Part shown: piece after piece, positions 43,753 to 53,585 of the stretch
Numbering within the stretch: position 1 is the first letter of the stretch
Layout: the number at the start of each line of letters is the position of its first letter
DNA from: Prevotella denticola
GTDB taxonomy: Bacteria; Bacteroidota; Bacteroidia; Bacteroidales; Bacteroidaceae
DNA: 64,000 bases
Assembly (NCBI RefSeq): GCF_900454835.1
Contig: NZ_UGTM01000002.1
Coordinates: 310,001-374,000 of the forward strand
Reading direction: 5' to 3'
The notes under the pieces: model-generated
Seen by the model: the letters and a program-made list of their open reading frames with translations, nothing else
Database searches by the model: none
What the model was told of the DNA's origin: nothing
Program-made: the position numbers and the translations under genes

Positions 43753-44406
43753 ATGAAGCAGAAATTTATTTGCACCGTCTGTGGTTACATCCACGAAGGA
43801 ACAGAGGCACCCGCAGAGTGCCCTGTATGCCACGCAAAGGCCAACAAGTTCAAGGCGTTCGACCCGGCTGCACTGAAGGGCACCAAGACCGAGCAGAACC
43901 TCAAGGACGCTTTCGCCGGCGAGAGCCAGGCCCACACCAAGTACCTCTACTACGCTTCCAAGGCGAAGAAAGACGGCTACGAGCAGATCGCTGGCTTCTT
44001 CGAGGAGACCGCACGCAACGAGAAGGAACACGCCAAAATCTGGTTCAAGTTCCTGCACGGGGGCGACATCCCTACTACCACAGAGAACCTGGCTGATGCT
44101 GCAGCCGGCGAGAACTGGGAGTGGACCGATATGTACGACCAGATGGCAAAGGACGCCGAGGCAGAAGGCTTCCCCGAGCTGGCCGTCAAGTTCCGCGGCG
44201 TAGGGCAGGTGGAGAAGCACCACGAGGAGCGTTACCGCAAACTCCTGAAGAACATCGAGGACAGCGTCGTATTCTCACGCGACGGTGACTGCATCTGGCA
44301 GTGCCGCAACTGCGGACACATCGTTGTCGGCAAGAAGGCCCCGGCCGTATGCCCCGTCTGCAACCATCCGCAGAGCTTCTTCCAGGTACAGGAGAACAAC
44401 TACTAA
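43753..44406 (+). CDS. rbr: Rubrerythrin with rubredoxin domains at both ends
   Basis: A 217-residue peroxide-scavenging protein of anaerobes. The N-terminal rubredoxin-type iron site is C7-x-x-C10 and C23-x-x-C26 ([14 protein letters not shown]). The ferritin-like di-iron domain follows ([39 protein letters not shown]). A second rubredoxin site closes the protein ([14 protein letters not shown]). Two rubredoxin modules instead of one is a known variant. Own promoter and a strong terminator show it is monocistronic. Confidence 0.96.
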   Translation: MKQKFICTVCGYIHEGTEAPAECPVCHAKANKFKAFDPAALKGTKTEQNLKDAFAGESQAHTKYLYYASKAKKDGYEQIAGFFEETARNEKEHAKIWFKFLHGGDIPTTTENLADAAAGENWEWTDMYDQMAKDAEAEGFPELAVKFRGVGQVEKHHEERYRKLLKNIEDSVVFSRDGDCIWQCRNCGHIVVGKKAPAVCPVCNHPQSFFQVQENNY

Positions 44407-44473
44407 GGATGCGCCGCTGCCGGAATGACAGCGTTCCATACAACATGAGTTCATTATAAAATATCCCTATCAG

Positions 44474-44508
44474 CAGGGACAGGCACTTTTGCCTGTCCCT
44501 GTTTTTTT
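44474..44508 (+). terminator. Terminator of the rubrerythrin gene
   Basis: A perfect 12-bp stem (CAGGGACAGGCA with TGCCTGTCCCTG), loop CTTT, then seven T. Confidence 0.95.
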
Positions 44509-44719
44509 ATGTCGGGTCATCTTATACGTCCCCGCTCTCCCGCTTCCGAATGCCCTCTCACGGTTCTTTCACGACAGCCCAGCAGCGGTGCTTCACAAAT
44601 CATCAGGATTTGAAATAACTTTACACACATCATTCTCGCCTTCCGTCCGGGACAGAGGAAGGCGTCTCCCCCTGTTCCATCATAACTGTCACGGAATCAG
44701 CACAGTACAATCCCATTTG

Positions 44720-44829
44720 AAGAGAGGCCTGATTGGATTCCTGACAGGCGTTAGTTGAACGGCTATCAGGCACTGATCGGACGGCAACCAAGCACCTTTC
44801 AGTTCCCAGTCAGTGCCTGACACAAAAAC
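44720..44829. repeat. 22-bp GGCCT phased repeat array (family I, copy 5)
   Basis: Five units of 22 bp at 44720, 44742, 44764, 44786 and 44808. The first (AGAGGCCTGATTGGATTCC) is close to the consensus; later ones are diverged (GCACTGATCGG, AGCACCTTTC). Confidence 0.75.
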
Positions 44830-44891
44830 AACGGACCATCAAGTGACAGTCCGTGGAAGAATTATCTTTACAAGTCATGACGGTTTCCCGT

Positions 44892-44990
44892 GATGTTCCT
44901 CCGTCATCTTTCAACAAGTGATGTTCACGTCTTCTTTCAACAAGTGAGGTTCCCATCATCTTTCAACAAGTGATGTTTCTCCGTCTTTCA
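44892..44990. repeat. 26-bp direct repeats (TCTTTCAACAAGTGATGTT)
   Basis: Three full units and a partial fourth share TCTTTCAACAAGTGATGTT; units are 26-28 bp long with variable bases between the shared parts. Confidence 0.75.
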
Positions 44991-45049
44991 ATATTTACCT
45001 GAAATAAATGTAAGTTGTCCCACCTGTACAGAGACCTGCATAATCCGAA

Positions 45050-45138
45050 CAAATCTCAAATCTCAAATCTCAAATCTCAAATCTCAAACCTCAAATCTCA
45101 AACCTCAAACCTCAAATCTCAAATCTCAAACCTCAAAC
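45050..45138. repeat. Heptamer tandem tract (CAAATCT / CAAACCT)
   Basis: About twelve uninterrupted 7-bp units, each CAAATCT or CAAACCT, ending 3 bases before the stop of the DUF4249 gene. Translation of the tract gives artificial SNLKSQI-type peptides. Confidence 0.95.
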
Positions 45139-45140
45139 CC

Positions 45141-45977
45141 TCACTGCACGACATAATAAGCGGCACCGTAACCCAGCCAGCAGCCCAGTCCGCCCCTGAC
45201 GTTGCCCGGGAGGTTCTGCATCGTATTGAACAGCGGGTTGCGGCCCTCGGCGTTATAGTCCTCAAAGGCCTTCCAATACCGGTAGCCGGTTGAATCGACA
45301 TGACAGAACTTCACCAGCACCCTGTCGCCCTCCGAGAAATAAATGTCGGGGGCAGGGTGAAGGAGGTTGTTGCGTCCGTTGTTGATCGTGATCGTGTTGC
45401 CGGCGTTGAACGTCCTGTCGCTGAACACGCCGAAGTACGCGCTGCGCATCGTCATGTCCTTCTCCGACGTTCGGACAAACACCTTGTAATAGTCTTCCGT
45501 CTGCGGATCGTCCTGCACCGAGGCCTTGATGGTGTACCGCCGGCTGCCGTCTTCCAGCGGCCGGGCCTGGATGCCGCTGAGACCGACGGCGGCAGGGATG
45601 GAGGTCTCGGCCTGTGCATGGAACTGCGCATAGTCCACCTTCAGGGTATAGGTCCTGCCCGTCTCACCCAGCATATCGCCCGTCGTATAGAGATAAGGCG
45701 GGGTGTAACGGCGGTTGTAGACACCTGTGAGAATCACTTCCTTCGTACCGTCAGAGACCGTCACCCTGGCCCACTTCAGCACGTAGCGGTCCAGAGAATC
45801 GACACTGTGCTTCGAGGTAGTGATGGGGACGGTGGTCGTCAGCTGTACGACAGGGGCCCGGCCGTTCTCTATCCAGCCCTCTACGACGAGCTGCGGGGCC
45901 GCCTCCTCAATCTCCGTGCGGTAGCAGGAGGAGAGCAGAAGGGGAACGGCGAGCAGAAGAAAAGACAGTCTGTGCAT
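45141..45977 (-). CDS. DUF4249 lipoprotein paired with a TonB-dependent receptor
   Basis: A 278-residue lipoprotein; the start at 45977 gives MHRLSFLLLAVPLLLSSC (lipid Cys18). The mature protein (LVVEGWIENGRAPVVQLTTT and YTLKVDYAQFHAQAETSIP) has the beta-rich pattern of DUF4249. Such proteins are regularly encoded beside a TonB-dependent receptor and probably sit over it like SusD. The gene starts 2 bases after the receptor stop, so the pair is one unit. The heptamer tract begins 2 bases after its stop. Substrate unknown. Confidence 0.85.
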   Translation of the reverse strand: MHRLSFLLLAVPLLLSSCYRTEIEEAAPQLVVEGWIENGRAPVVQLTTTVPITTSKHSVDSLDRYVLKWARVTVSDGTKEVILTGVYNRRYTPPYLYTTGDMLGETGRTYTLKVDYAQFHAQAETSIPAAVGLSGIQARPLEDGSRRYTIKASVQDDPQTEDYYKVFVRTSEKDMTMRSAYFGVFSDRTFNAGNTITINNGRNNLLHPAPDIYFSEGDRVLVKFCHVDSTGYRYWKAFEDYNAEGRNPLFNTMQNLPGNVRGGLGCWLGYGAAYYVVQ

Positions 45978-45979
45978 GA

Positions 45980-48052
45980 TCAGAACTTGATGTAATAATT
46001 GATGGACGGCAGGAAAGGCAGCTTCTTCGGGAGCGGGCGCAGCGGCGCATAATAATACTGTCCGTCGTTGAACTTCAGCCGCCAGAAGAGGTCGTTGTGC
46101 CGGCAGTTCGCATTGTAGACGGAGAAGTTCAGACCGCTTTCCCGGCCGCCGTGTACCTTGATTCGGCAGGTCGCCGACACGTCCAGGCGGATGTAGGTGC
46201 TCAGACGGCCGCTGTTGTAGTCGCCGAACTGCGACAGGAGGTTTCCGTTCTGCAGGTAGAAATAGCTCGGCGGGGTGAACGGCGTACCGCCCGCCCATAC
46301 CAGCGTGGCCCCGAACGACCATCTGCGCCCGGCCTTCCACGTGGCCACGGCATTGAACTCGTGTATGCGCTCGTGGCCGGCCGGGAAGGTCCCGCTGAAC
46401 CGGCCGGGGTATCTGCGCAGTGCCCGCCCCAGTGAATAGCTCATCCAGCCCGTGAGCCGGCCGGTGCGTTTCTCTATCATCAGGTCCAGTCCGTAGTTCT
46501 CTCCCTTCCCGCTGATGAGGTTCTTGCGGTAGTCGTAGTCGCCGTATATCAGCTCAAAGGGTGTCCCGATGTATTCTGTCTGGTGATAGAGCCGCTTGTA
46601 ATACAGCCCGGCCGACAGCTGCAGCCGCCCGGGAATGAGGTCTGTCCGGTATTCGCCCGAAAGCCCATAGGCATACTGCGGACGCAGCCGATCATCGGCC
46701 GGAAGCCAGAAATCCGTAGGCAGGTTGACGGCGGAGAGGCCGGTCCGGAAGAGGTACTGGTGCTTCACGTTCGCCGTGAGGCGGAACTGTCCGTACCCCG
46801 ACGTCCACAGCAGCGACAGGACGGGGTCGGCACTGAAGAAGGCGGAACGGCGGATCGTGTAGACGTTTGCGCGCAGTCCGCCCAGCAGCTCCATGTTCCG
46901 GGCAACGGCAAACTTACAGTCTGCCCACAGCGAACCCTCCGTGCTGTGCCGGCGGGTGGCCGACAGGGTCGTCGTCTGCCGTTCTCCTTCCGTTTCAGGC
47001 TGCTGGGGACGGATGCCGTGCAGAGCCCAGTCGGTACCGGCAGTCCATCTGCCCCGCCGCAGCGACAGCCTGTAGCCGTAGTCCGTGATGCCCGACGGCA
47101 TACGCAGGCGGAAGTCCGGCCGTTCGATGGAAAAGCGGTTCCCGTAGCGGGTCATATAGGCCGTCTGGCGCAGGACGAGTCCCCGCCGTTTCCACTCCCA
47201 GTTCATCGAGACCATCCGGTTGCCCCAGCCGAGGCGTGCGTCATATTTCTCGCCGTCTTCCTGATAGTCCATCCGGTCGTTGCCGCCGTAAAAGTCCAGC
47301 CACAGGGTGTTGTGCGCATCGGGGCGGTACAGCCACGTGACGTTGGCATCACAGAACGAATACCGGATGGCGGACTCCTCCACCTTCAGCCACCGTCCGT
47401 AGAGCAGGTTGATGTAGGCCCCGCGGCCCGACAGGATAAGTTCGGACTTTCCTCCGAGGGGCAGGCGGAGCGTTCCCTGCGACGAAATCAGGCCGACGGA
47501 CAGCTCGCCTTTCACCCTTCCTGCCAGCGTGTCCGGCCGCTGCATATCGATGAAACCGCCGAGACGGTTGGCTGCCGAGGCGGTGAAGGCCGAACCGGCG
47601 AACTGCAGACGGGAATAATGGGAGGGATTGAAGACAGAGAAGATGCCCAGTATGTGCTGGATGTCATACAGCTGGACACCGTTGATGCTGACCCCGTTGT
47701 GCGCATTGTCGCAGCCCTGGACATACAGGCCGGCATCCAGTTCGGAATTGGTCTGCACGCTCGGCAGCAGCTGCGTGTAGCGTATCGGGTCGGCATTGCC
47801 GGCTATGCGCGGCATATCGTCGAGGAACGACAGGTCCAGGCTCATGCCTCCGAGGCTGTCGTGCCGCAGCTTCCCCGTCACGTGCCGGCCGACGACCTCC
47901 ACGCCCTGCAGCTCCTTCACCCTTGCCGTGTCGGCTTCCTGTGCATGGGCAGGCAGCGTGAAGAGCAGGGAGCAGAGCAGGGAAAACAGCAGTCTGCCGG
48001 CTTTCGGACGGATGGGAAGGGTGTGCATCGTGTCGTCGGAAGATGGGTTCAT
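45980..48052 (-). CDS. TonB-dependent outer-membrane receptor
   Basis: A 690-residue receptor. Two starts are possible, 48052 and 48028; the second puts the signal peptide (LLFSLLCSLLFTLPAHAQ) nearer the N-terminus. The plug domain (VKELQGVEVVGRHV to RLGGFIDMQ) is followed by a ~500-residue beta-barrel with the usual aromatic strand ends and a final SINYYIKF. There is no carboxypeptidase-like N-terminal domain. It moves an unknown ligand (metal complex or small glycan) with TonB energy, in partnership with the DUF4249 lipoprotein. Confidence 0.9.
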   Translation of the reverse strand: MNPSSDDTMHTLPIRPKAGRLLFSLLCSLLFTLPAHAQEADTARVKELQGVEVVGRHVTGKLRHDSLGGMSLDLSFLDDMPRIAGNADPIRYTQLLPSVQTNSELDAGLYVQGCDNAHNGVSINGVQLYDIQHILGIFSVFNPSHYSRLQFAGSAFTASAANRLGGFIDMQRPDTLAGRVKGELSVGLISSQGTLRLPLGGKSELILSGRGAYINLLYGRWLKVEESAIRYSFCDANVTWLYRPDAHNTLWLDFYGGNDRMDYQEDGEKYDARLGWGNRMVSMNWEWKRRGLVLRQTAYMTRYGNRFSIERPDFRLRMPSGITDYGYRLSLRRGRWTAGTDWALHGIRPQQPETEGERQTTTLSATRRHSTEGSLWADCKFAVARNMELLGGLRANVYTIRRSAFFSADPVLSLLWTSGYGQFRLTANVKHQYLFRTGLSAVNLPTDFWLPADDRLRPQYAYGLSGEYRTDLIPGRLQLSAGLYYKRLYHQTEYIGTPFELIYGDYDYRKNLISGKGENYGLDLMIEKRTGRLTGWMSYSLGRALRRYPGRFSGTFPAGHERIHEFNAVATWKAGRRWSFGATLVWAGGTPFTPPSYFYLQNGNLLSQFGDYNSGRLSTYIRLDVSATCRIKVHGGRESGLNFSVYNANCRHNDLFWRLKFNDGQYYYAPLRPLPKKLPFLPSINYYIKF

Positions 48053-48171
48053 ACGGACGGTGAGGTTACGTCAGAAGGCACAGACAGGTCCTGGAAATCC
48101 TCTCTGACAGATTTCCAGGACCTGCCGTCACCTCACGGACAGGTCTCTCTCCCGGCCTTGAGGAGATGGTA

Positions 48172-49467
48172 TCAGAAGTTGAAAAGACGTTTGAAGGCGT
48201 TGATCATATCGCCGGCTTCCTTGAAGACTCCGGCGAAGTTCTTCCGGCTGAAATAGTCGTCGACAGCATAGGTCGTGCCGTCAGTGAACTTGATCTGCGC
48301 ATTGGAAATCCATTCAGCACGCCCGCTGTAGTCGTCCACAGTCTTCATCGCGCCCAGCAGCAGACCGGCCGAAGGCTTCGTGGCATAGCTGTAATAGACG
48401 TTCACGTCGAGCAGGCTGTTGGCATCGGCCACCTCTTTCTTGAAGCGGGCCTCATCGGTATAGACGGCTTTGTCCTTTTCCATCCTGTCGATGATCTCGG
48501 CCAGCCGGCTGCCGTTGGAACACGTTCCTTTTACCTGCAGCTCGCCCAGGACGTCGGCAGCAACGTTGACACTGCCCACGTTGTCGACTCCCCGGTTGCT
48601 GACCAGCCCGTGCCCTGTGGCCTTGGCGGTGAGGAGGGTCTTCCCGTCCGCCTTCAGTTCGACACCGGCCTCGGCATCGCCCGGCCCTTTGTAGAAGGCA
48701 CGGTGTACGATGACCTCGTACTTCTGGAAGACGGTCTTGCAGGTGAATGCCAGCTGGTCTACGGCGAGGTTGAGGTCGCCGGAGGTGGTAAGGTCGGTGT
48801 GGATGTCGGTGGACAGCAGCTGCCTGCCGCCCTGCTGCAGCGTCATCCGCACGTCCTCCGGCACCATGACGGTGTTCTTGTATTTCGTCCTTTCCGTGTA
48901 CCTCGGGTGTCCCGCTGCCCCCGGGACGTATTCGGTGTCCTCGCTGTTGAAGAACTCCGACCTCACAGCCTTCGCCTTGTCGCTGACCGTGAAGGCGAGC
49001 AGGCAGTCGTTGCCGTCCTGGTCGCGGAACAGGAACTCAAGGTTCTGCGAGTCCTTCGTGCGCACCCACTTGTAGCCCTGATGCTCGAAGCGGCCCCTGT
49101 ACTTCGTCGCATCAATGATCCGTGCATACTCCGTGTAGCCCGGCTGTCCGGTGGCGATGGTCTGCGTCATCGACTGCAGGATGCCTTTCGCCCAGTTGTT
49201 CACCGGCTCCACGCTCTGGTCGTCCAGATAGTGTTTCTCTACGTAATAAGCCAGATTGTCAAGGACCTTGAAATCATCGGGATGGATGCTGCCCATGAAT
49301 TTCCTGGCGGTAGCGTCCAGCTGCTGCTTCTGCTGTTCCTGCGTCAGGACAGGTCCTTCCGAACGCTCCTTGGGGGCGGCAGAATCGTTGTCAGAACCGC
49401 AGCCGACGGCTGTGAATGCCAATGTTATGCCTAAGAACAGGCTACCCAGTAACTTCTTTCTCTTCAT
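48172..49467 (-). CDS. Lipoprotein of unknown function
   Basis: A 431-residue lipoprotein with a signal peptide ending at Cys23 (LAFTAVGCGSDND). After a short Gln/Glu-rich linker comes a helical section (DATARKFMGSIHPDDFKVLDNLAYYVEKHYL), then a repeated beta-rich body (KYKNTVMVPEDVRMTLQQGG, SNRGVDNVGSVNVAADVLGEL). I do not recognise a family. It follows no operon; its promoter box lies at 49596-49604. Outer-membrane attachment is likely. Confidence 0.7.
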   Translation of the reverse strand: MKRKKLLGSLFLGITLAFTAVGCGSDNDSAAPKERSEGPVLTQEQQKQQLDATARKFMGSIHPDDFKVLDNLAYYVEKHYLDDQSVEPVNNWAKGILQSMTQTIATGQPGYTEYARIIDATKYRGRFEHQGYKWVRTKDSQNLEFLFRDQDGNDCLLAFTVSDKAKAVRSEFFNSEDTEYVPGAAGHPRYTERTKYKNTVMVPEDVRMTLQQGGRQLLSTDIHTDLTTSGDLNLAVDQLAFTCKTVFQKYEVIVHRAFYKGPGDAEAGVELKADGKTLLTAKATGHGLVSNRGVDNVGSVNVAADVLGELQVKGTCSNGSRLAEIIDRMEKDKAVYTDEARFKKEVADANSLLDVNVYYSYATKPSAGLLLGAMKTVDDYSGRAEWISNAQIKFTDGTTYAVDDYFSRKNFAGVFKEAGDMINAFKRLFNF

Positions 49468-49595
49468 GTTCTTTTTCGTTTTTTTGGTTGTTTATCTTTT
49501 TTTGGTTGTTTGTCATTGTTCAGTCAGGACGACAGCCCCACCCTGTTTCTGCTTCCCCGGAAGTACCGCAGACAGGGACGGCGGGCATCCGAGGT

Positions 49596-49604
49596 GCAAA
49601 TATA
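49596..49604 (-). promoter_or_regulatory. Promoter -7 box for the 431-residue lipoprotein
   Basis: Minus strand TATATTTGC, matching TAnnTTTG. Confidence 0.55.
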
Positions 49605-50045
49605 ATGAAAATATATTATAATAAGGTAAAAAACCGGCTTTTAAATCAAATTCCGACAATCCGAGGGTGCAGATTTGCACAATACGCAACTGCCCTGCAC
49701 AACATATAACTGATTTACACAACATACAATAGATTCAAACAGCGGTCCGATTCGCCCGGTTGGAACTGATTTGAATTGATTTATTCGCCTATGGCTCATC
49801 AACACATCTGCACGCAGGAGTACTCCTTCAGTCGGGGCGTGCCCGAAAAATCAGGCAAATCTGTCCAAATCACACAAAAAACTTATGGCGTATTTTAAGC
49901 AACACGGAAAAGAATTGACCATGAAGGTAAAGTCGGGCAAATAGCAGAGAGATATTAAAACAAGCATGTTTTCAATGCCAAGTTTGCATCCCTTTGCCTT
50001 CCCTTTATCTTCCCTTTGCATGATATTTCTGCATAATTCTTGGAT

Positions 50046-50081
50046 TTTGTTTGCAGGTCTCGGAAACTTTGACTACCTTTG
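50046..50081 (+). promoter_or_regulatory. Promoter of cassette 2
   Basis: TTTG at 50050-50053 and TACCTTTG at 50074-50081 are exactly 20 bases apart, the ideal Bacteroidetes arrangement. Transcription would begin about 17 bases before the ATG of the upstream ORF at 50105, giving cassette 2 a leader of about 360 bases. Confidence 0.75.
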
Positions 50082-50104
50082 TATTTCCTTATAGTCATCA
50101 GCAA

Positions 50105-50273
<169 letters not shown>

Positions 50274-50450
50274 TGCTACTGGCGTAACCCATCTTTAAAA
50301 TATTCTAATGTACGCGCGCGAGGCTCGCCGCGCAAGCCCGACAGGCAAGGGACTTCACGATGTTCCCCTGCCTGGTTTCCTGTGTCCTTTTGCCAAGTGG
50401 GAAAAGGGCGAAATAAGAACATTTTAATTCACAAAACCACAGTAAAGTTT

Positions 50451-50699
50451 ATGCAAAGAGAACTGGGAAAAAGATCAGGCAAGCGACCCTACGTGAAGTC
50501 TGAATGTATAGTGGTCACCACCGAGATGACCAGCAACCTGATGGAAGCTTCTATGTCCGGCCAGCACAACCCGGGCAATCATAGGCCAGGACCTACACCC
50601 ACAGGCGGAGCCAAGCAGGGGTGGTTCGGCGAAGAAGAGAACTGCTGGCCCGTCACCTCCTCCAAAGCGGGAGGCGACCATTCCTTATGGGACGACTGA
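50451..50699 (+). CDS. Small peptide of the surface-lipoprotein cassette (copy 2)
   Basis: An 82-residue protein from the ATG at 50451. It has a basic start, RPYVKSECIVV, then SNLMEASMSGQHNPGNH, a GAKQGWFGEEEN block and the end SLWDD. These features align in order with the products at 5645-5854 and 58764-58946. It lacks a signal peptide. The lipoprotein gene begins 42 bases downstream. An open frame extends upstream through the CT tract, so a longer product is possible if the tract changes length. Function unknown. Confidence 0.7.
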   Translation: MQRELGKRSGKRPYVKSECIVVTTEMTSNLMEASMSGQHNPGNHRPGPTPTGGAKQGWFGEEENCWPVTSSKAGGDHSLWDD

Positions 50700-50741
50700 A
50701 AAGCTAAAAGAGTAAAAGCAAAAGACAAGACAAGAAACGAA

Positions 50742-52370
50742 ATGAACAAGACAATGAACAAGACGAAAATGCAAACTTTCTCAGTGTGCAAGCTGGCCGT
50801 TACGGCTCTCTTCGGACTGGCCGTCACGCTGGTTTCCTGCTCGAATGAGGAGATTGTGCAGAATCAGAAGACTGCAATAGAAAACGGAAAGGACCTCACC
50901 ACATTCGAGACCGGCGAGCCGGAAAGCAGCAACGCCAAGACACGCACCTCGCTCGACTACGCCAGCGGAGCATTCTACTGGGAGGCTGGCGACAAGATCT
51001 ATGTAAAGGACGACGACGGCACATGGCAGGTGAGCAGCAACGCCCCGACCGAAAAAACCGCCTCATTCAAGTTCAAGGTGCCCGGCAGGTTCACCGGCAG
51101 CAATACGTACAAGGTGTACTATCCCGGCAAGAATGGTAATCAAGACCGGGTTTCCATCCCTGCCGCCCAGACCCAGACTGCACCCGACAATACCGAGCAC
51201 ATCGGCTCCTCGGGCGACTGCGGCATAGCCACGGCGACCAAGGAAGGAGGACTGTTCAAGTTCAAACTCGACCACAAACCCGCCATCCTCGTCTTCCAGC
51301 CATACACGAGCAACACCATCCTGCAAGGCTGTTACCTGACCAAGGTGGAGGTAACCTCCGACAACAACCTCACGGGCACCTACACCCTCGACCCCGCCAC
51401 GGGCACGCTCACCGGCACGGGCAGCGGCAGCCGGATCGTCCTCACCACCAAGAACCCGGCAGCGGGCAGCGCAAATGCAAACGGTTTCCCCTTGACCAAC
51501 ACCTCCGCCAGCGTTGCCACCAACGGTGCCTACATGGTTATCGCTCCCGGCACGCATACACTCAGGGTACGCTATTGGATAAAAGACCCCGTGACCAATA
51601 ACGAAGGTACCATCACCAAGGTCATGCCCTCGTTCACCTACGCTGCCAACGCCTACTACGACATGACGGCCAACCTCAATGTAAAGAATTACACCACCCC
51701 CTACTACATGTGGGATGCAGAGCAGCCTTACTGGTACGGGCATGAGTGGGACAAAGCCGGCTATGTGGCAGGGACTGACCAGCCTACTGTGTATCGCCAG
51801 AGAGGCAGTGCTTATCCTCAAGATAACAGTGACAGCCGCTGGTGCAATGAGAGAAGCTTCAACGACGGTACCCGAGGCGATGCCCAAACAGCTCTTTTCC
51901 AGACCCTCCCCAACATCAATGAAATGCTTTGGTACGCCATGAAGGGCGACCCGCGCTGGGATGACGACCAGCTGTGGACGACCATGGGACACTTATACAA
52001 GGGTGGTATGTGGTTTAAGAAAAAGGCTGAAATTTCCGGCTTCACTCCCAACAACGCTCCTGACGGTAACGACTACCGTTCAAGATTCGGTTTTAACGGC
52101 TTCGACACCACCAGCCCTTCCATTCTCTCGGGTGTCCCCACTGCGGCCGATGCCGACAAGTATTTCTATCTGCCTGCTTTAGGCTACTATCATTCGGGCA
52201 GGCTGCAAGACCTTGGCACAGACCTTGGCAACGCTGGCGCCTACTGGTCATCCAGTGCTACACCATGGACCAGTAGTAACGAAGCGTTCCACCTGTACTT
52301 TGGCAGGGGTGAGGTGATTGTGGGCCACAACAGCCGCGAAAGCGGGATCTCGGTGCAGGCATTCAAGTGA
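50742..52370 (+). CDS. Fimbrillin-like surface lipoprotein with Fib_succ_major-type C-terminus (cassette 2)
   Basis: A 542-residue lipoprotein; the lipid-anchor Cys is residue 33 when the first ATG is used (the start repeats MNKTMNKTK, so later starts are possible). It aligns end to end with the paralogue at 5877: TRTSLDYASGAFYWEAGDKIYVKDD, VYYPGKNG, SSGDCG, EMLWYAMKGDPRWD, GHLYKGGMWFKK, FYLPALGYY and YWSSSATPW. The last ~45 residues (FHLYFGRGEVIVGHN) are unlike the other copies. Probably a surface adhesin or sugar-binding protein. No terminator is evident directly after it. Confidence 0.7.
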   Translation: MNKTMNKTKMQTFSVCKLAVTALFGLAVTLVSCSNEEIVQNQKTAIENGKDLTTFETGEPESSNAKTRTSLDYASGAFYWEAGDKIYVKDDDGTWQVSSNAPTEKTASFKFKVPGRFTGSNTYKVYYPGKNGNQDRVSIPAAQTQTAPDNTEHIGSSGDCGIATATKEGGLFKFKLDHKPAILVFQPYTSNTILQGCYLTKVEVTSDNNLTGTYTLDPATGTLTGTGSGSRIVLTTKNPAAGSANANGFPLTNTSASVATNGAYMVIAPGTHTLRVRYWIKDPVTNNEGTITKVMPSFTYAANAYYDMTANLNVKNYTTPYYMWDAEQPYWYGHEWDKAGYVAGTDQPTVYRQRGSAYPQDNSDSRWCNERSFNDGTRGDAQTALFQTLPNINEMLWYAMKGDPRWDDDQLWTTMGHLYKGGMWFKKKAEISGFTPNNAPDGNDYRSRFGFNGFDTTSPSILSGVPTAADADKYFYLPALGYYHSGRLQDLGTDLGNAGAYWSSSATPWTSSNEAFHLYFGRGEVIVGHNSRESGISVQAFK

Positions 52371-52523
52371 ACCTCCGTTTCGTTTTGCAGGTACGTCATT
52401 GGCGCACTTTTCGCCATTTGACATACTGGATATTTTTTTCTCGCACCATCAGACCAACGGACCTTCGAACATCCATTGATATATCAATAACTAACCAGCC
52501 GAAGGGCGGTGCAGATACAGACT

Positions 52524-52591
52524 GCGACTAAATATACTTCAGCGGGGCACTAATTATACCTCAGGTGCCCCACTGCTTGTACTTTAGTCGC
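52524..52591. other. 68-base imperfect hairpin element
   Basis: GCGACTAAA pairs with TTTAGTCGC at the ends and GGGGCAC with GTGCCCC inside, in register. No T run follows, so it is not a standard terminator. It may be a miniature element or a structured RNA. Confidence 0.55.
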
Positions 52592-53432
52592 TGTCAACAT
52601 TTCCGCCGCTTCACTGCACAAGACAATCAAAACCCTGGAGAATGAAGATGCAGACGGACGGCAAGGTCGCCTCAGACGATTCCGGCTCCATGCCGATCAG
52701 CGGGAATGCTCAGCACATGAGGTTGTTTCATAACACTCTATTTTTCCGCAGGACCTGTTGGGAAACAGGACCTGCACCTTTAATCTGTCTAACAGGAGAA
52801 CGTCAAATATCATGCAGTATGTCGTTTGATGTTTCCTTACGGTAGTCATGACACTGAAAAATGTCAGGACTCTATTAACCTGAATAATTCGTAGAGATAA
52901 AAAAGACTTTCCATTAAAAGCACAGACACTTCTCGTGTAGAGCGTGCAGCTTTAACGCGAAGGACTTAACCGTCTATCCGGGGCACGCATTTCCCTTTCC
53001 TGCATTTATCTATTTAGTGGATGCCGGCCGATAAAACTCAAGCAGCCTGTTTTCCCATACATAACCTCTTTTGAACTGACAGTTCCGCATTATCTCCGGG
53101 AAAACACCCCCCTGACCAGACAAGTTCTTCCGGCACAGCTCTTTTCCGGCTGCAAGCCGCCCCCGTCCCGGCAACATATTACAAGGGAGCAGGCCGTCAG
53201 CACAGCTGGTGTCTGCCGACAACACAATATGTGACGGGCATCAGCACATCTGCAGGAAAGGCCTGTTCTTGCCTGTCGCTGTCATATACAGCAAGACGCT
53301 GATGACCGACTTACACGGAAAAACCTGCCTGCCGGACGCTGTCCCCACCTCCGTGAAGTGCTTCGGGAAAAGATGGGCAACATAGTGTCAGCAACCGACA
53401 AGAAAACATCGGTATTATCCGATAATAAAGAT

Positions 53433-53440
53433 TATCTTTG
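53433..53440 (+). promoter_or_regulatory. Promoter -7 box upstream of the first GH26 gene
   Basis: TATCTTTG followed by C. It precedes both the relic at 53586 and the GH26 gene; the resulting leader would be over 300 bases. Confidence 0.55.
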
Positions 53441-53585
53441 CACCGAAATTCATCCCCGGAGCAGGATGCCCGGAGAATGAAACCTAAATTGGACCAACGG
53501 AAGGCTGCACCGTACAGGCCGGCGCACAGAGCAGAAGGGAATATGCGGAGGCTGTCTGCATGACGGCTTCAGCTTCTTCCTCTGA

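Larger units (their letters stand above)
44407..45140. other. Gap crowded with four kinds of repeats
   Basis: After the terminator at 44474-44508 come the 22-bp array at 44720-44829, the 26-bp direct repeats at 44892-44990 and the heptamer tract at 45050-45138. No gene is supported. Confidence 0.7.

Noticed and set aside
44892..44990. Short CRISPR or plasmid iteron array
   Set aside because: Only three to four units with variable joints, no cas or replication gene nearby.
45015..45293. 92-codon ORF reading through the heptamer tract
   Set aside because: Its product is repeated SNLKSQI units made by the tract, and it overlaps a real minus-strand gene.
50451..50699. RiPP biosynthetic cluster
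   Set aside because: The small peptides resemble leader-core precursors in size, but no modification enzyme, protease or dedicated exporter is encoded nearby; kept only as a possibility.
50742..52370. Diversity-generating retroelement target gene
   Set aside because: The C-terminal fold type and variability suggested it, but no reverse transcriptase or adenine-biased template repeat is visible in the window.
52642..52845. 67-codon ORF after cassette 2
   Set aside because: No motif or promoter, composition unlike the neighbouring genes.
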